Source: Gammaproteobacteria bacterium
Lineage (GTDB): Bacteria > Pseudomonadota > Gammaproteobacteria > SZUA-140
Direction: 5' to 3'
DNA: 36,657 bases
Assembly (NCBI GenBank): GCA_020845975.1
Contig: JADLET010000118.1
Span: 1 to 36,657, forward strand
The position numbers and the translations under genes are program-made. Below, piece by piece: positions 25,658 to 34,380 of the stretch. Numbering within the stretch: the stretch's first letter is position 1; every line of letters starts with the position of its first letter. A model generated the notes under the pieces. That model saw nothing but the letters and a program-made list of their open reading frames with translations, did no database searches and was not told the DNA's origin.

Positions 25658-25789
25658 ATGAACACAAATAGCACTGAACTTCTGCGCGCCCATCTTGATA
25701 CGCTCAGAGTGGAACGCCTTGTACTGGCCGCGCGCACGCGGGTATCGTCGACGTGCCTATTTGCAATCATCCGCAGCGCAGCCAGGTGA
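25658..25789 (+). CDS. Possible small or truncated ORF before ppk2
   Basis: ATG 25658 opens a 43-codon frame (MNTNSTELLRAHLDTLRVER...) ending just before the ppk2 start. The first 30 residues look helical and protein-like, the rest not. It may be the start of a gene whose remainder was deleted, as is common in the right third of this window. No family is recognised. Confidence 0.25.
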   Translation: MNTNSTELLRAHLDTLRVERLVLAARTRVSSTCLFAIIRSAAR

Positions 25790-25799
25790 GGCAATAGCC

Positions 25800-26606
25800 A
25801 TGAGCAAGAAAAACAAAAAACAAGGTTCGAACGGGCATCCGCCCTCGATCTCGAAAAAGGCCTATAAGGACAACCTGCACAAACTCCAGGTCGAACTGGT
25901 TAAGCTTCAGCGGCATTTCATTCAGTGCGATGACAAAATCCTGATCATCCTTGAAGGCCGGGACGCCGCTGGAAAAGACGGCACGATCAAACGCATTGTC
26001 GCGCATTTGAGCCCGCGCGAAACCCGCGTCGTGGCCCTCGGCAAGCCCTCGGACCGGGACCGTACCTCGTGGTACTTCCAGCGTTATGTGCCTTATTTGC
26101 CGGCGGCCCGGGAGCTCGTGCTGTTTAACCGCAGCTGGTACAACCGGGCGGGGGTGGAGCGGGTCATGGGCTTCTGCACCGAAGCCGAGTATCAGGAGTT
26201 CATGGGCTCGGTGTCGGACTTCGAGCATATGCTGGTGCGCTCGGGCATCAAGCTGCTCAAGTATTACCTCGACATAAGTAAGCCCGAGCAGAAGCAACGC
26301 TTGGAAGAGCGCGAGCGTGATCCGCTCACGCAATGGAAAGTCAGTACGCTTGACGATCTGGCGCTCAAGAAGTGGAAACAATACAGCCTGGCGCGCGACG
26401 AGATGCTGGCACACACCCACAACCCCATTGCGCCGTGGACCATCGTGTGCGCCAACAACAAGCATCTGACACGGCTCAATATCATCAAGGATCTTCTCAG
26501 CCGGTTGCACTACGCAGGCAAGGATGAGCGGCTGATTCTGCCGGACCCGAAAATCGTGTTTGCATTCGATATTTCAAATATAGAAAACGGCCGGCTCGCA
26601 AAGTAA
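25800..26606 (+). CDS. ppk2: Polyphosphate kinase 2
   Basis: A 268-residue cytoplasmic kinase that transfers phosphate between polyphosphate and nucleotides. Walker A is 'LEGRDAAGKDGTIKRI' (about residue 60) and Walker B 'LFNRSWYNRAGVERVMGF'; 'YLDISKPEQKQRLEER' and 'DPLTQWKVSTLDD' form the rest of the PPK2 core. It is a single-domain form. ATG 25800 begins after a basic stretch typical of PPK2 N-termini (MSKKNKKQ); the ORF-track start at 25695 has no RBS. It could regenerate ATP or GTP from polyphosphate under metal or energy stress. An 11-codon piece like its C-terminus reappears at 36619. Confidence 0.93.
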   Translation: MSKKNKKQGSNGHPPSISKKAYKDNLHKLQVELVKLQRHFIQCDDKILIILEGRDAAGKDGTIKRIVAHLSPRETRVVALGKPSDRDRTSWYFQRYVPYLPAARELVLFNRSWYNRAGVERVMGFCTEAEYQEFMGSVSDFEHMLVRSGIKLLKYYLDISKPEQKQRLEERERDPLTQWKVSTLDDLALKKWKQYSLARDEMLAHTHNPIAPWTIVCANNKHLTRLNIIKDLLSRLHYAGKDERLILPDPKIVFAFDISNIENGRLAK

Positions 26607-26650
26607 ACCGGGATGGCACAAGAGAATTTTAGTACGACCATTTTTTTATA

Positions 26651-26717
26651 GAGGAGATACAAGATGCGGATCGGCATGATAGGCCTGGGACGTATGAGCA
26701 GCAATATGGTGCGGCGA
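26651..26717 (+). repeat. Partial copy of the gnd leader and first codons
   Basis: GAGGAGATAC and ATG at 26664 followed by '[17 protein letters not shown]' are nearly identical to the start of gnd at 31950 ('[17 protein letters not shown]'). The similarity stops at about 26717 and the sequence runs into an unrelated channel fragment. A still shorter copy of the same leader precedes the cytochrome at 30508. Confidence 0.75.
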
Positions 26718-26749
26718 TTGTCGGCAGTCAACCCCCCGGCCTTGCTGAA

Positions 26750-26908
26750 TGTACCTACTTCTCGTTTTCCAACCATAGTTCGCTGGGCTATGGTGACCTG
26801 GTGCTATCGGGGCCGTTTCGTTTTATGGCCGGTATGGAGGCGCTGACCGGACTAGTATTAATTGGCTGGACGGCATCATTCATGTATTTGCATATGCGGC
26901 GCATCTGA
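26750..26908 (+). pseudogene. C-terminal fragment of a K+-channel-like membrane protein
   Basis: Reading in the frame that ends at TGA 26906-26908 gives 'CTYFSFSNHSSLGYGDL' and 'VLIGWTASFMYLHMRRI'. This is the pore and last helix of a two-helix ion channel, where 'SLGYGD' stands at the selectivity filter. The first helix and start codon are missing, and the fragment is fused to the 5' end of a gnd copy in another frame. It is not expected to make a working channel. The ORF-track entry at 26664 is an artefact of this junction. Confidence 0.7.
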
Positions 26909-27231
26909 GAACGCGAGCGATCATGACCGCCAGTAGCCGTGACACGGTCTTGCTTTGCAGAAAAGAATTAACAACAATGAGTTACGCGTTTGGTGGGCAT
27001 GATTATAAGAAACCTGTGCGCGTCACACAGGTGTACAACACAAATTGTCTAAACCACAACAACAACGTAACCAGGCAATGGCTTAAAAATTACCCTTTAC
27101 AAAGCAGTTTCAATTTATCTGTGCGTTCGGTAGAGCTCGGAACAACTAGACTTTCAATGTTAACGTTGCCATACGAACTTTCGAACCTTGGAATCTGGGG
27201 TTTTCTGATCAATTAATATTTAGAGAGTGCG
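26909..27231. other. AT-richer region without a convincing gene
   Basis: This 323-bp stretch is visibly richer in A and T than its surroundings and contains a 97-codon frame (26923-27216) with unremarkable composition, no RBS and no recognisable family. It sits between two pseudogenes and is most likely non-coding or decayed. Confidence 0.5.
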
Positions 27232-27482
27232 ATGAAAAACCCGCAAGACATGGGCAAACAAATGGACATAATGCGGGAAAGTATGCTGAAAATGCATGAA
27301 CAAATGCACACGATAATGGATGCAAAGAATCCGCAGGAGCGCGTGCGGCTCATGCAAGATCATCGGCACATACTGCCCGGCCTATGCAGACCATGAAGGA
27401 CGGGGGCATGATAGGCGGTGATGCGAAAAGCAGCATGGGCGTGGGAAAGCAACAAAAAGACGGCCAAGAGCATAGATGCTAG
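27232..27482 (+). pseudogene. Frameshifted Met-rich protein relative
   Basis: From ATG 27232 the frame encodes 'MRESMLKMHEQMHTIMDAKN' and 'RVRLMQD', closely like the Met-rich proteins at 1077 and 28013, then stops at TGA 27394-27396. Shifting frame at about 27380 recovers 'MQTMKDGGMIGGDAKSSMG' to a TAG at 27480-27482, which is the Met/Gly end of the same family. The signal peptide is absent and a stop lies shortly upstream. It is a decayed, probably duplicated copy. Confidence 0.72.
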
Positions 27483-27584
27483 CGCGGTGAACTAACGGCC
27501 AGTGTCGCCAGCAAAATGTGTCAGGGGAGCTCGCTCCATTCTCAGGTGTCAATCAAGCCAACTTAATACAAGGAGATTAATCTC

Positions 27585-27779
27585 ATGACCGCAACAAACA
27601 AAACGGCTCTTGTCATCGCGTTTGCCGTCGTCCTAGCACTACTTCTGTTGCTCGGCGGCGGGGCGATGACCGGGACAACAATGAGCGGCGGGATGATGGG
27701 GAGCGGAACGATGGGCGGAATCGGTTGGATGTGGATTCCGACTTTACTTGTGCTCGGTCTCGGGGTCCTGCTCGCTTGA
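27585..27779 (+). CDS. Small Met/Gly-rich membrane protein, possibly shortened by a nonsense codon
   Basis: A 64-residue protein with two hydrophobic segments (ALVIAFAVVLALLLLL and WIPTLLVLGLGVLLA) joined by a Met/Gly loop, MTGTTMSGGMMGSGTMGG. The TGA at 27777-27779 is followed in the same frame by VIFGQKK and a second stop at 27801-27803. This basic tail is what would be expected at the membrane exit, and TGG at the first stop position would restore it. It may still be functional without the tail. RBS AAGGAGATTAA is strong. It lies between two Met-rich genes and probably belongs to the same metal set. Confidence 0.6.
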   Translation: MTATNKTALVIAFAVVLALLLLLGGGAMTGTTMSGGMMGSGTMGGIGWMWIPTLLVLGLGVLLA

Positions 27780-28012
27780 GTTATCTTCGGGCAGAAGAAG
27801 TGATCAGTAAACGCCACCCTAGCAAGTGGAATACGAAATTGCAGTACGGATATGTGTCAGTAACAAAGAGCAGTGAGGCGGTCACGTTTGTATACTAACA
27901 GCTTTAATAAAGTTGCTGCTGACAGGCGTGACAACCTTTAATGCCGTAGCAATAAAACTGGGGAATGTCCCCGCTAACCTTACATCAACCTCAACGTGGA
28001 GACTTAACAAAG

Positions 28013-28348
28013 ATGAAAAAAGCACTTCTCATAGTTGTACTGGCCACCTTGCCGTTCTCCATTCCGCTTTCCTGGGCGGATGACGCCCACCATACCGATA
28101 AGGACAAGAAGCTGGCATCAACCATGACAGACAAGGACAAACAAATGCAGATGGCCAAGATGCAGGAAAGCATGCTGCGGATGCATGAGAAAATGCACAA
28201 AATCATGCAGTCCAAGGACGTCAATGAACGAGAGGAGCTTATGCAAGAGCACTCGAAGATGATGCAGGACAACATGTCCATGATGCAGGGCATGATGGGC
28301 GGTGATGCCAAAGACCGGGAGATGGATGGCGGCATGAAAGGTATGTGA
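28013..28348 (+). CDS. Met-rich periplasmic protein (shorter paralogue)
   Basis: A 111-residue exported protein: signal peptide (KALLIVVLATLPFSIPLSWA-DD) and a mature part rich in Met, Lys and His: 'AKMQESMLRMHEKMHKIMQS', 'ELMQEHSKMMQDNMSMMQGMMGG'. It shares an aligned core with the protein at 1077 (RMQESMQAMQ..., RLMQEHMQQMH) and likely binds soft metals in the periplasm. ATG 28013 begins the basic n-region; the ORF-track start at 27965 has no signal-like beginning. No RBS of good quality is seen. Confidence 0.75.
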   Translation: MKKALLIVVLATLPFSIPLSWADDAHHTDKDKKLASTMTDKDKQMQMAKMQESMLRMHEKMHKIMQSKDVNEREELMQEHSKMMQDNMSMMQGMMGGDAKDREMDGGMKGM

Positions 28349-28449
28349 AATGGCACGTACGGCATGGTGAAACATGCCGTGCCGTTCCCGCCTACGGTTT
28401 ATAAAACTTGAGGGCCGAAGCACAACGCGAAGCATTTTTGGAGACGGCT

Positions 28450-28680
28450 ATGGATGTAATAATCATCGCGACGAAGGCTTGTACACATCGTATGAACCTG
28501 GAAAAAGAACTCGAACACTTGCAGATTCCGTATCACACGTGTTTCGTGGAAGACTGCGTAGACCTTGTCCAAAAGTTTGGCATCCGGCATTCGCCGAATT
28601 TGGTAGTGGACAATGAGGTCGTGTTCCGGAAACAGCCGTCGGAAATAGAGCTGCACGCCTATTTTGGCGCCAAGACATAA
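28450..28680 (+). CDS. Glutaredoxin/thioredoxin-fold small protein
   Basis: A 76-residue protein, starting at ATG 28450 inside the longer ORF. It has a beta-alpha-beta beginning 'DVIIIATKACTHRMNLEKELEHLQ' and 'IRHSPNLVVDNEVVFR', where the cis-Pro after Ser and the strand pattern match glutaredoxin-like thioredoxin domains. The usual CxxC is reduced to one Cys in 'TKACTHR'. It probably acts as a thiol-exchange or metal-transfer factor. It is followed at once by an intrinsic terminator, marking the end of a transcription unit. Confidence 0.7.
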   Translation: MDVIIIATKACTHRMNLEKELEHLQIPYHTCFVEDCVDLVQKFGIRHSPNLVVDNEVVFRKQPSEIELHAYFGAKT

Positions 28681-28685
28681 AGCGG

Positions 28686-28705
28686 GCCCGGAAACCCGGG
28701 CTTTT
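28686..28705 (+). terminator. Intrinsic terminator
   Basis: GCCCGG, loop AAAC, CCGGGC, then TTTT: a 6-bp GC-only stem followed by a short T-run, five bases after the thioredoxin-fold gene. This is the clearest Rho-independent terminator in the window. Confidence 0.8.
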
Positions 28706-28839
28706 CATCAGATACTGGGCCGCCGGTTAGGCGAGGTTTTATTGAGAAAGAGTTTGTGTTGGTTTGGATGAATTACCCCCAAGCTGACAGCACCCACAAA
28801 GCGTGGCAACCACACTATGGTGATAAGGAGGGTAATAAA

Positions 28840-29025
28840 ATGGCGACTGATCCAGTATGCAAAATGAACGTGGAGCCGGAAAAGGCAGTAGCCAAGGAAA
28901 ATTTCGCCGGTCAGGAGTACTACTTCTGTTCAGATACCTGCCACAAGTCATTTGTTGCTGAGCCAAAGAAGTATGCAAGCGGTGCAGCACCCGCCGACCA
29001 CTCGTGCTGTGGCGGGCATAAGTAG
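28840..29025 (+). CDS. Stand-alone YHS domain protein (second)
   Basis: A 61-residue protein of one YHS domain (TDPVCKMNVEPEKA, YYFCSDTCHKSF) with a C-terminal SCCGGHK that adds thiols. AAGGAGGG precedes ATG 28840. It is similar in layout to the protein at 15451, so the two may be duplicates or share a role as small metal buffers. The MFS gene starts three bases after its stop. Confidence 0.85.
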   Translation: MATDPVCKMNVEPEKAVAKENFAGQEYYFCSDTCHKSFVAEPKKYASGAAPADHSCCGGHK

Positions 29026-29028
29026 CTG

Positions 29029-30333
29029 ATGAGAGGCGCGGAGTTTATTCAGATCGGCGGCGCGCAACCTGCGGGTCACACGGCCACTATGGTGACGCTC
29101 ATGCTCGCCGTCTTCACAGTGTCGATCGGCTTTGGTGTCGTGCTTCCGCTTCTGCCCTACCTGATCGAGCGGCTACTGGGCACGGGAGTAGAGGCGGCGC
29201 AAGTTTCCCGGCACACCGGGCTACTGACCGCCGTCTACACCCTCGCGCTTTTTCTGTTTGCGCCGTTGTGGGGTCGGTTGTCCGATCGACACGGACCACG
29301 TACCGTGCTGCTTGTGGGGCTGCTCGGCTTCGGCGCCATCATGCTGATTTTCTCGTTAATCGAGAGTCTCACGGCGATTTACGCCGAGCGCCTCTTGAGC
29401 GGCCTGTTTGCGGCGGCGGTGACGCCGGTAGCAGCGGCGGTAGTCGGCGGCGTCACTACGACAGAGCAGGGACGCGCCCGCCGACTCGCATTCGTCGCCA
29501 TGAGCAGCATTGCCGGTTTCCTGCTCGGTCCGATGCTGGGCGTGTTCGTCACGCATTTTGCAGAGAATGTCTTCACTCTCGCCATACCGGCTGGCTCGGT
29601 TGCAATTCCGCTCATGGCGACGGCACTACTCGCCTTTCTCGTGGCCCCCGCTGTCGCGTTTGCTGTGCCGGGTGGCCAGGTCCGTGCTCAGCCAAAGAAA
29701 ACGATGAGTCTCTCCATGGATAAGACGGCATGGTTGGTGCCGAAGCTGCTCATCCTCACCTTCATTGTCTCGGCCGGCATCGGGGTGTTCGAAGTCGGAC
29801 TGGCGCTGCGCGGCAAGCAGGAGCTCGGCTTGACCCCCTACCAGATCGCGCTGATGTTCACTGCATGCAGCTTGATTATGTTTGTGATCCAGGCATTTGT
29901 ATTTTCGCCCTGGTTCAAGCCGGGCGCGACGCGCTGGCTCATCGCGCCCGCCTTGTCCGTACTGACCGTCGGTTTGTCCCTCATACCGTGGGCGTCTGAT
30001 TTTACGCTGATGCTGGTTGTGATTGGCGCTGTCGCGGCCAGCGCCGGTATTCTCTCGCCGATCCTGATCTACTGGATCTCGGCCAAGGCCGGCAGTGAAC
30101 AAGGCTGGCAACTTGGCAAGCAGGCGGCGGCCGCCAGCCTGGGAATCACCGTGGGTTCGGCAGCCGGCGGACTTCTCTTCAATGTCGTCGCCTTGCCTGG
30201 CGCCCCCTTCGTGCTGACTGCAGGACTCGTTGCGCTGGGCTTTCTGCTGAGCCTCGGACTGCCACATATACTCCTGCCACTTTTACCAACAAAGGTGAAA
30301 GCAATGCCCCCAAAGGAGCAGGCCTATGAATAA
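29029..30333 (+). CDS. Major facilitator superfamily transporter
   Basis: A 434-residue inner-membrane protein with about 12 hydrophobic segments. Motif A is 'GRLSDRHGPRTV' (between helices 2 and 3). An 'AERLLSGLFAAAVTPVAAAVVGG' follows, and a middle loop rich in Lys separates the two halves. This is the drug/H+ antiporter type; the substrate cannot be named. It may start at ATG 29029 (poor RBS) or at 29089 (MVTLMLAVF). Its end overlaps the phosphoketolase fragment by eight bases. Co-location with YHS suggests a metal- or toxin-related export role, but no more. Confidence 0.88.
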   Translation: MRGAEFIQIGGAQPAGHTATMVTLMLAVFTVSIGFGVVLPLLPYLIERLLGTGVEAAQVSRHTGLLTAVYTLALFLFAPLWGRLSDRHGPRTVLLVGLLGFGAIMLIFSLIESLTAIYAERLLSGLFAAAVTPVAAAVVGGVTTTEQGRARRLAFVAMSSIAGFLLGPMLGVFVTHFAENVFTLAIPAGSVAIPLMATALLAFLVAPAVAFAVPGGQVRAQPKKTMSLSMDKTAWLVPKLLILTFIVSAGIGVFEVGLALRGKQELGLTPYQIALMFTACSLIMFVIQAFVFSPWFKPGATRWLIAPALSVLTVGLSLIPWASDFTLMLVVIGAVAASAGILSPILIYWISAKAGSEQGWQLGKQAAAASLGITVGSAAGGLLFNVVALPGAPFVLTAGLVALGFLLSLGLPHILLPLLPTKVKAMPPKEQAYE

Positions 30334-30499
30334 GCCGCTGCGCCCGGAAGTGTTGCACAAGGTGAACGTCCACTCGCGAGCCACCAACTACTTGCCAGTG
30401 GGACAGAGTTACCTGTACGACCATTTGTTACTGCCTCCCAATGGAAGATGTTTTCACATCGCGTTGTTTATTAAAAGGACTACTGTTATCAAAGATTGA
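30326..30499 (+). pseudogene. N-terminal remnant of phosphoketolase
   Basis: ATG 30326 overlaps the MFS stop and begins 'MNKPLRPEVLHKVN', then 'RATNYLPVGQSYLYD', which is the conserved beginning of xylulose/fructose-6-phosphate phosphoketolases (normally about 800 residues, with RAANYLSVGQIYLYDN). Similarity ends near residue 38; an unrelated stretch (GRCFHIALFIKRTT...) runs to TGA 30497-30499. The enzyme is therefore lost here, while other pentose-phosphate genes remain nearby. A Trp/Ala segment is replaced (HSRATN instead of YWRAAN), consistent with decay. Confidence 0.75.
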
Positions 30500-30507
30500 G
30501 ATACAAG

Positions 30508-31074
30508 ATGCAGATCGGCATGAAAACAATTCTAGTAACACTGGGCATTAGCGCTCTTCTCGGCGCGCTCGCCGCGCTTGGCGTGATTTACTCGGGCGTC
30601 TTCAACGTGGCCGCGACGGTCACCGACGCGCCGCCCCTGCGCTTGGTGTTCGTTACAACACGGGAAGCGTCCATAAAACGCCATGCGCGAGACATTCAGG
30701 CGCCGGCGCTGGGTGGGGCGCAGCAGGTGGAAAACGGGTTTCGCATTTATCGGGAGGACTGTGTCATGTGCCATACCCCAGTCGGCCGGACGGCGACGCC
30801 GATGGCGATCGGGCTGAATCCGCAAGCGCCGACCTTTGAAGAGATTGATATGACCGCCGCCGAGCAGTTCTGGGCGGCCAAGAACGGCATCCGGTTCACG
30901 GGCATGCCGGCCTGGGGCCCGTCCCGAAGCGACCAGGAACTGTGGGACGTCATCGCGTTCGTGATGACGCTTCCGAAGATGAGCGCTGCGGACTACGACG
31001 CGCTGGATCGCCGTGTTCCTCCCGGGTCAGCACTGCAGAGCGGGACACCCGATGTCGTAAACGATACGCGTTGA
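30508..31074 (+). CDS. Membrane-anchored mono-haem c-type cytochrome
   Basis: A 188-residue protein with an N-terminal membrane helix (ILVTLGISALLGALAALGVIY), a periplasmic domain with one haem motif CVMCH and a plausible axial Met in 'FTGMPAWGPSRSDQELWDVIAFVMTLP'. The latter is typical of cytochrome c family proteins that precede or sit within electron-transfer chains. The start region is a copy of the gnd leader (ATACAAGATGCAGATCGGCATGA), so translation probably begins at ATG 30508 within that borrowed RBS, adding MQIG; ATG 30520 could be the original start. It follows the phosphoketolase fragment by eight bases. Confidence 0.85.
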   Translation: MQIGMKTILVTLGISALLGALAALGVIYSGVFNVAATVTDAPPLRLVFVTTREASIKRHARDIQAPALGGAQQVENGFRIYREDCVMCHTPVGRTATPMAIGLNPQAPTFEEIDMTAAEQFWAAKNGIRFTGMPAWGPSRSDQELWDVIAFVMTLPKMSAADYDALDRRVPPGSALQSGTPDVVNDTR

Positions 31075-31138
31075 AAACGCCAAGCGTCCGAGGGCTATCG
31101 GGAGAACTACACAAACAATTATTTATGGAAAACTGATT

Positions 31139-31878
31139 ATGCACCATAGCAACGTACCGTATTGCATTCCAACACTGCCACGAGCGTTTCTCCTGGCGCT
31201 GGTCGTCACCGGTCTCTCCGGCTTGCCACGCCCAGCAGTCGCAGAGATGGATGAAATAGCACACCCGTTCCTCTCTCATGAGGGACTTCCCGATGCGGTG
31301 GGCAGCTACAGCCTGCGTACCTCCGGACTGTCGACGCGGATTGATGGCGAGACGAAGGGAGACTTCGCCTTCCACATGGAAACCGGCCTCACCGAGACCA
31401 TCGACCTGCACGTCCGCAGCGATCAGTTTTTGCAGTCGCGGCGCAGTGAGGTGATGTTCCAGTTCGTCGCCTGGAAGAGCCAGGATGGCGAGAGCGGATT
31501 TGCACCGATCATCGAGTTTGAGGTACCCACGCGCTCGGGCGGCGGCAAGCCGGCAACCCTGGTGGGATTCACGACGAAGCTCGCGAACTCGCAGGTTGCA
31601 TTTAACCAGAGTTTCCACTATGAGCCGGCGGAGAAGGCCATGGAGGGCAGCGCGGCCGTAGTGCTGCGAGCGAGCGGATCTACCCGGTGGTCGAGCTTAT
31701 GGGGAGCGGAGGGACGGGCAAGCCGACCATCGTGAACCTGCTCGCGGGGGTGAAGTACCGGCTGCCTGGGGGTGCTTTTATCGGTGTCGCCTACCAGCGC
31801 CCGGCGACTAACGCCCGCGAGCTCTCGTCGCAGATCGTCGCGCAGCTTGAGTTCATGTTGGCGACGTCGGCCCACTGA
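31139..31878 (+). pseudogene. Frameshifted gene for an exported, probably outer-membrane beta-rich protein
   Basis: The first frame (31139-31735) encodes a signal peptide ('AFLLALVVTGLSGLPRPAVA-EM') and a region of short strands ('TETIDLHVRSDQFLQ', 'MFQFVAWKS'). It loses this character near 31670. In another frame, from about 31675, 'YPVVELMGSGGTGKP' and 'AGVKYRLPGGAFIGVAYQRP' continue to TGA 31876-31878, ending like a beta-barrel. A single frameshift joins the two halves into a coherent product of about 246 residues. The family is not recognised. It may be a sequencing error, but the neighbouring debris supports real decay. Confidence 0.6.
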
Positions 31879-31949
31879 GATGCAATGACCGTTCCTTATC
31901 ACGCCTGCGATGCGCGGCAGGCGAGACCGGAATTCAAAGGAGATTTAAA

Positions 31950-32969
31950 ATGCAGATCGGCATGATAGGTCTGGGACGTATGGGCAGCAATATGATGCGG
32001 CGCCTGCTGCAGGGAGGGCACGAATGTGTGGTGTACAACCGTAGCGCCGAAGCCGTCAACGTACTCCGCAGCGAAGGTGCCTTCGGGACGGTCGCGTTGG
32101 AGGATTTTGTCGCCCGCTTGAGCAAGCCGCGCGCGGTCTGGTTGATGGTGCCGGCGACGGTCGTGGATGAGGTGCTGGCCCAGCTGCTACCGCTGCTCGA
32201 AGCAGGCGACATTGTCATCGATGGCGGCAATTCCTATTACCGCGACGACATCCGGCGCGCGGCCGAATTGCAGCAGAACGGAGTGCATTATGTGGATGTG
32301 GGCACCAGCGGCGGCGTCGCCGGGCTGGAACGCGGCTATTGTCTGATGATCGGTGGCGAGAACGACATGTTCCGGCACCTCGATTCAGTCTTTGCCACGC
32401 TCGCCCCGGGCGTGGGCACGTCAGCACGCACCCCCGGTCGGCACAAGCCCGACGCCACCGCGGAACAGGGCTACCTGCACTGCGGTCCGCATGGCGCCGG
32501 GCACTTCGTCAAGATGGTCCACAACGGCATCGAATATGGCCTGATGGCGGCGTATGCCGAGGGCATGAATATTCTGCATAACGCCAACGTCGGCAAGCGC
32601 GAGCACGATCGCGATGCCGAGACTGCGCCGATGCGCGACCCGGAGTATTACCAATATGATCTGGACCTGCCCGAGATCGCGGAAGTCTGGCGGCGTGGCA
32701 TTGTGGTGGCGTCATGGCTGCTCGATCTGACGGCGGCGGCACTGGTGGAGGATGCGGAACTCAGCGGGTTCTCGGGACGGGTGTCGGATTCGGGTGAAGG
32801 CCGCTGGACGGCACTGGCCGCCATCGACGAGGGCGTGCCGACGCCGGTCATCAGCGCGGCGCTGTTCGAGCGCTTTTCCTCGCGCGGCAATGCCGACTAT
32901 GCCAACCGGATTTTATCGGCGATGCGAAAACAGTTTGGCGGGCATGATGAAAAGAAAAAAGAACACTGA
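31950..32969 (+). CDS. gnd: 6-phosphogluconate dehydrogenase, decarboxylating (short form)
   Basis: A 339-residue enzyme converting 6-phosphogluconate to ribulose-5-phosphate and CO2 with reduction of NAD(P)+. It has '[20 protein letters not shown]' (nucleotide binding), '[12 protein letters not shown]', '[21 protein letters not shown]' and the catalytic '[16 protein letters not shown]'. The length is that of the YqeC/GntZ-type, often NAD-dependent, rather than the 470-residue E. coli Gnd. AAAGGAGAT precedes the ATG. It overlaps zwf, giving an oxidative pentose phosphate pair. Its 5' end has been copied at 26651 and 30500. Confidence 0.93.
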   Translation: MQIGMIGLGRMGSNMMRRLLQGGHECVVYNRSAEAVNVLRSEGAFGTVALEDFVARLSKPRAVWLMVPATVVDEVLAQLLPLLEAGDIVIDGGNSYYRDDIRRAAELQQNGVHYVDVGTSGGVAGLERGYCLMIGGENDMFRHLDSVFATLAPGVGTSARTPGRHKPDATAEQGYLHCGPHGAGHFVKMVHNGIEYGLMAAYAEGMNILHNANVGKREHDRDAETAPMRDPEYYQYDLDLPEIAEVWRRGIVVASWLLDLTAAALVEDAELSGFSGRVSDSGEGRWTALAAIDEGVPTPVISAALFERFSSRGNADYANRILSAMRKQFGGHDEKKKEH

Positions 32970-34380
32970 GGTGGATAGTAGCCATAGCCGCACGACGCCG
33001 ACCGATGCGCTGGTGGTATTCGGCGTGACCGGCGACCTCGCTCGCAAGAAGATCTTTCCGGCACTCTACGCCATGGTCAAGCGCGGCGTCCTCAACATTC
33101 CGGTGGTGGGGGTCGCCACTTCCCAGCTAAGCTCGGCGCAGCTGCGCAAGCGCGCCCGGGACGCTATCAGGAAATCCGGCAAGATCGATGACAAGCCGGC
33201 CCTCGATCGGCTGCTCTCCCTGCTTAGCTACGTCAGTGGCGACTACAACGACCTGGGTACCTTCGACGCGCTCAAAAAGGCGCTGGGTGACGCCCGGCGC
33301 CCGGCGCACTATCTCGCTATCCCGCCCGCGTTATTCGTGACCGTCATCCAAGGGCTCGGCGCAGCGGGCCTGGCCGAGCAGGCACGCGTTATTGTCGAAA
33401 AGCCATTCGGACGCGACCTGGCCTCCGCGCGCGAGCTCAACCGCATCCTGCGGTCGGCGTTTGCGGAAGACGCGATCTTCCGCATCGACCACTACCTCGG
33501 CAAAGAGGCGATCATGAATATCCTCTACTTCCGCTTCGCCAATTCCTTCCTCGAGCCGATCTGGAACCGCGACCACGTGTCCAGTGTGCAGATCACCCTG
33601 GCCGAGGATTTCGGCGTGGAGGGGCGGGGCGCGTTTTACGAAAGCGCCGGCGCTCTGCGCGATGTGGTGCAGAACCATCTGTTCCAGATCCTCGCGCTGC
33701 TGGCCATGGAGCCGCCGGGCTATCAGGGCTACGGCGCCGTGCACGCCGAAAAACACAAGGTCTTCCGGGCCATGCGCCCACTCGCGCCCGACGACCTGGT
33801 GCGCGGCCAGTACGCCGGTTACCGTAAGGAGCAGGGTGTGGCGAAGAATTCCGACGTCGAGACGTTCTGCGCCCTGCGGCTGTTCATAGATTCGTGGCGC
33901 TGGCAGGGAGTGCCGTGGTATCTGCGCGCGGGCAAAAGTCTGGCCACTACGGCGGCCGAGGTTCTGGTGGAGTTAAAGCCACCCCCACAACGGCTGTTCG
34001 ACGACTCGGCGCCGGTGGACGGCCTCGCCAACTATCTGCGCTTTCGGCTGTCCCCCGGCTCCGCCGTGGCGCTCGCGGCGCGCGTCAAGCGCGCAGGCAA
34101 GGAGTTTACCGGCGTCCAGCACGAGCTCTTCCTGCTGGACGAGCAGCCGGAAGAGGAATCGCCCTACGAGCGGCTTTTGGGCAACGCCATGGCCGGCGAA
34201 GGCGCGCTGTTCGCTCACGAGGATTGCGTCGAGGCCGCCTGGGCGGTGGTCGATCCTGTCTTGACGAAGCATCACCGGGCCGTGGCGTACAAACCCGGTA
34301 GTTGGGGGCCCAAAGCAGCGGACGCGCTCATCACGGCAGGCGGCGGCTGGCACAATCCCATCCCGGAGGAGGCGGAATGA
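32944..34380 (+). CDS. zwf: Glucose-6-phosphate 1-dehydrogenase
   Basis: A 478-residue enzyme catalysing the first oxidative pentose phosphate step and producing NAD(P)H. Motifs: '[19 protein letters not shown]' (dinucleotide binding), 'EKPFGRDL', the active-site '[20 protein letters not shown]' and 'RAGKSL'. ATG 32944 (MMKRKK) lies inside the end of gnd; GTG 32971 is an alternative. The ORF-track start at 32752 reads a wrong-frame stretch of gnd. It overlaps the HAD gene by ATGA. It would supply reductant for thiol or metal stress; the intact gnd-zwf-tal group suggests this function has been selected. Confidence 0.94.
   Translation: MMKRKKNTEVDSSHSRTTPTDALVVFGVTGDLARKKIFPALYAMVKRGVLNIPVVGVATSQLSSAQLRKRARDAIRKSGKIDDKPALDRLLSLLSYVSGDYNDLGTFDALKKALGDARRPAHYLAIPPALFVTVIQGLGAAGLAEQARVIVEKPFGRDLASARELNRILRSAFAEDAIFRIDHYLGKEAIMNILYFRFANSFLEPIWNRDHVSSVQITLAEDFGVEGRGAFYESAGALRDVVQNHLFQILALLAMEPPGYQGYGAVHAEKHKVFRAMRPLAPDDLVRGQYAGYRKEQGVAKNSDVETFCALRLFIDSWRWQGVPWYLRAGKSLATTAAEVLVELKPPPQRLFDDSAPVDGLANYLRFRLSPGSAVALAARVKRAGKEFTGVQHELFLLDEQPEEESPYERLLGNAMAGEGALFAHEDCVEAAWAVVDPVLTKHHRAVAYKPGSWGPKAADALITAGGGWHNPIPEEAE

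Noticed and set aside
26923-27216. 97-codon ORF in the AT-richer region
   Set aside because: There is no RBS and no family, and it sits between pseudogenes; treated as non-coding.
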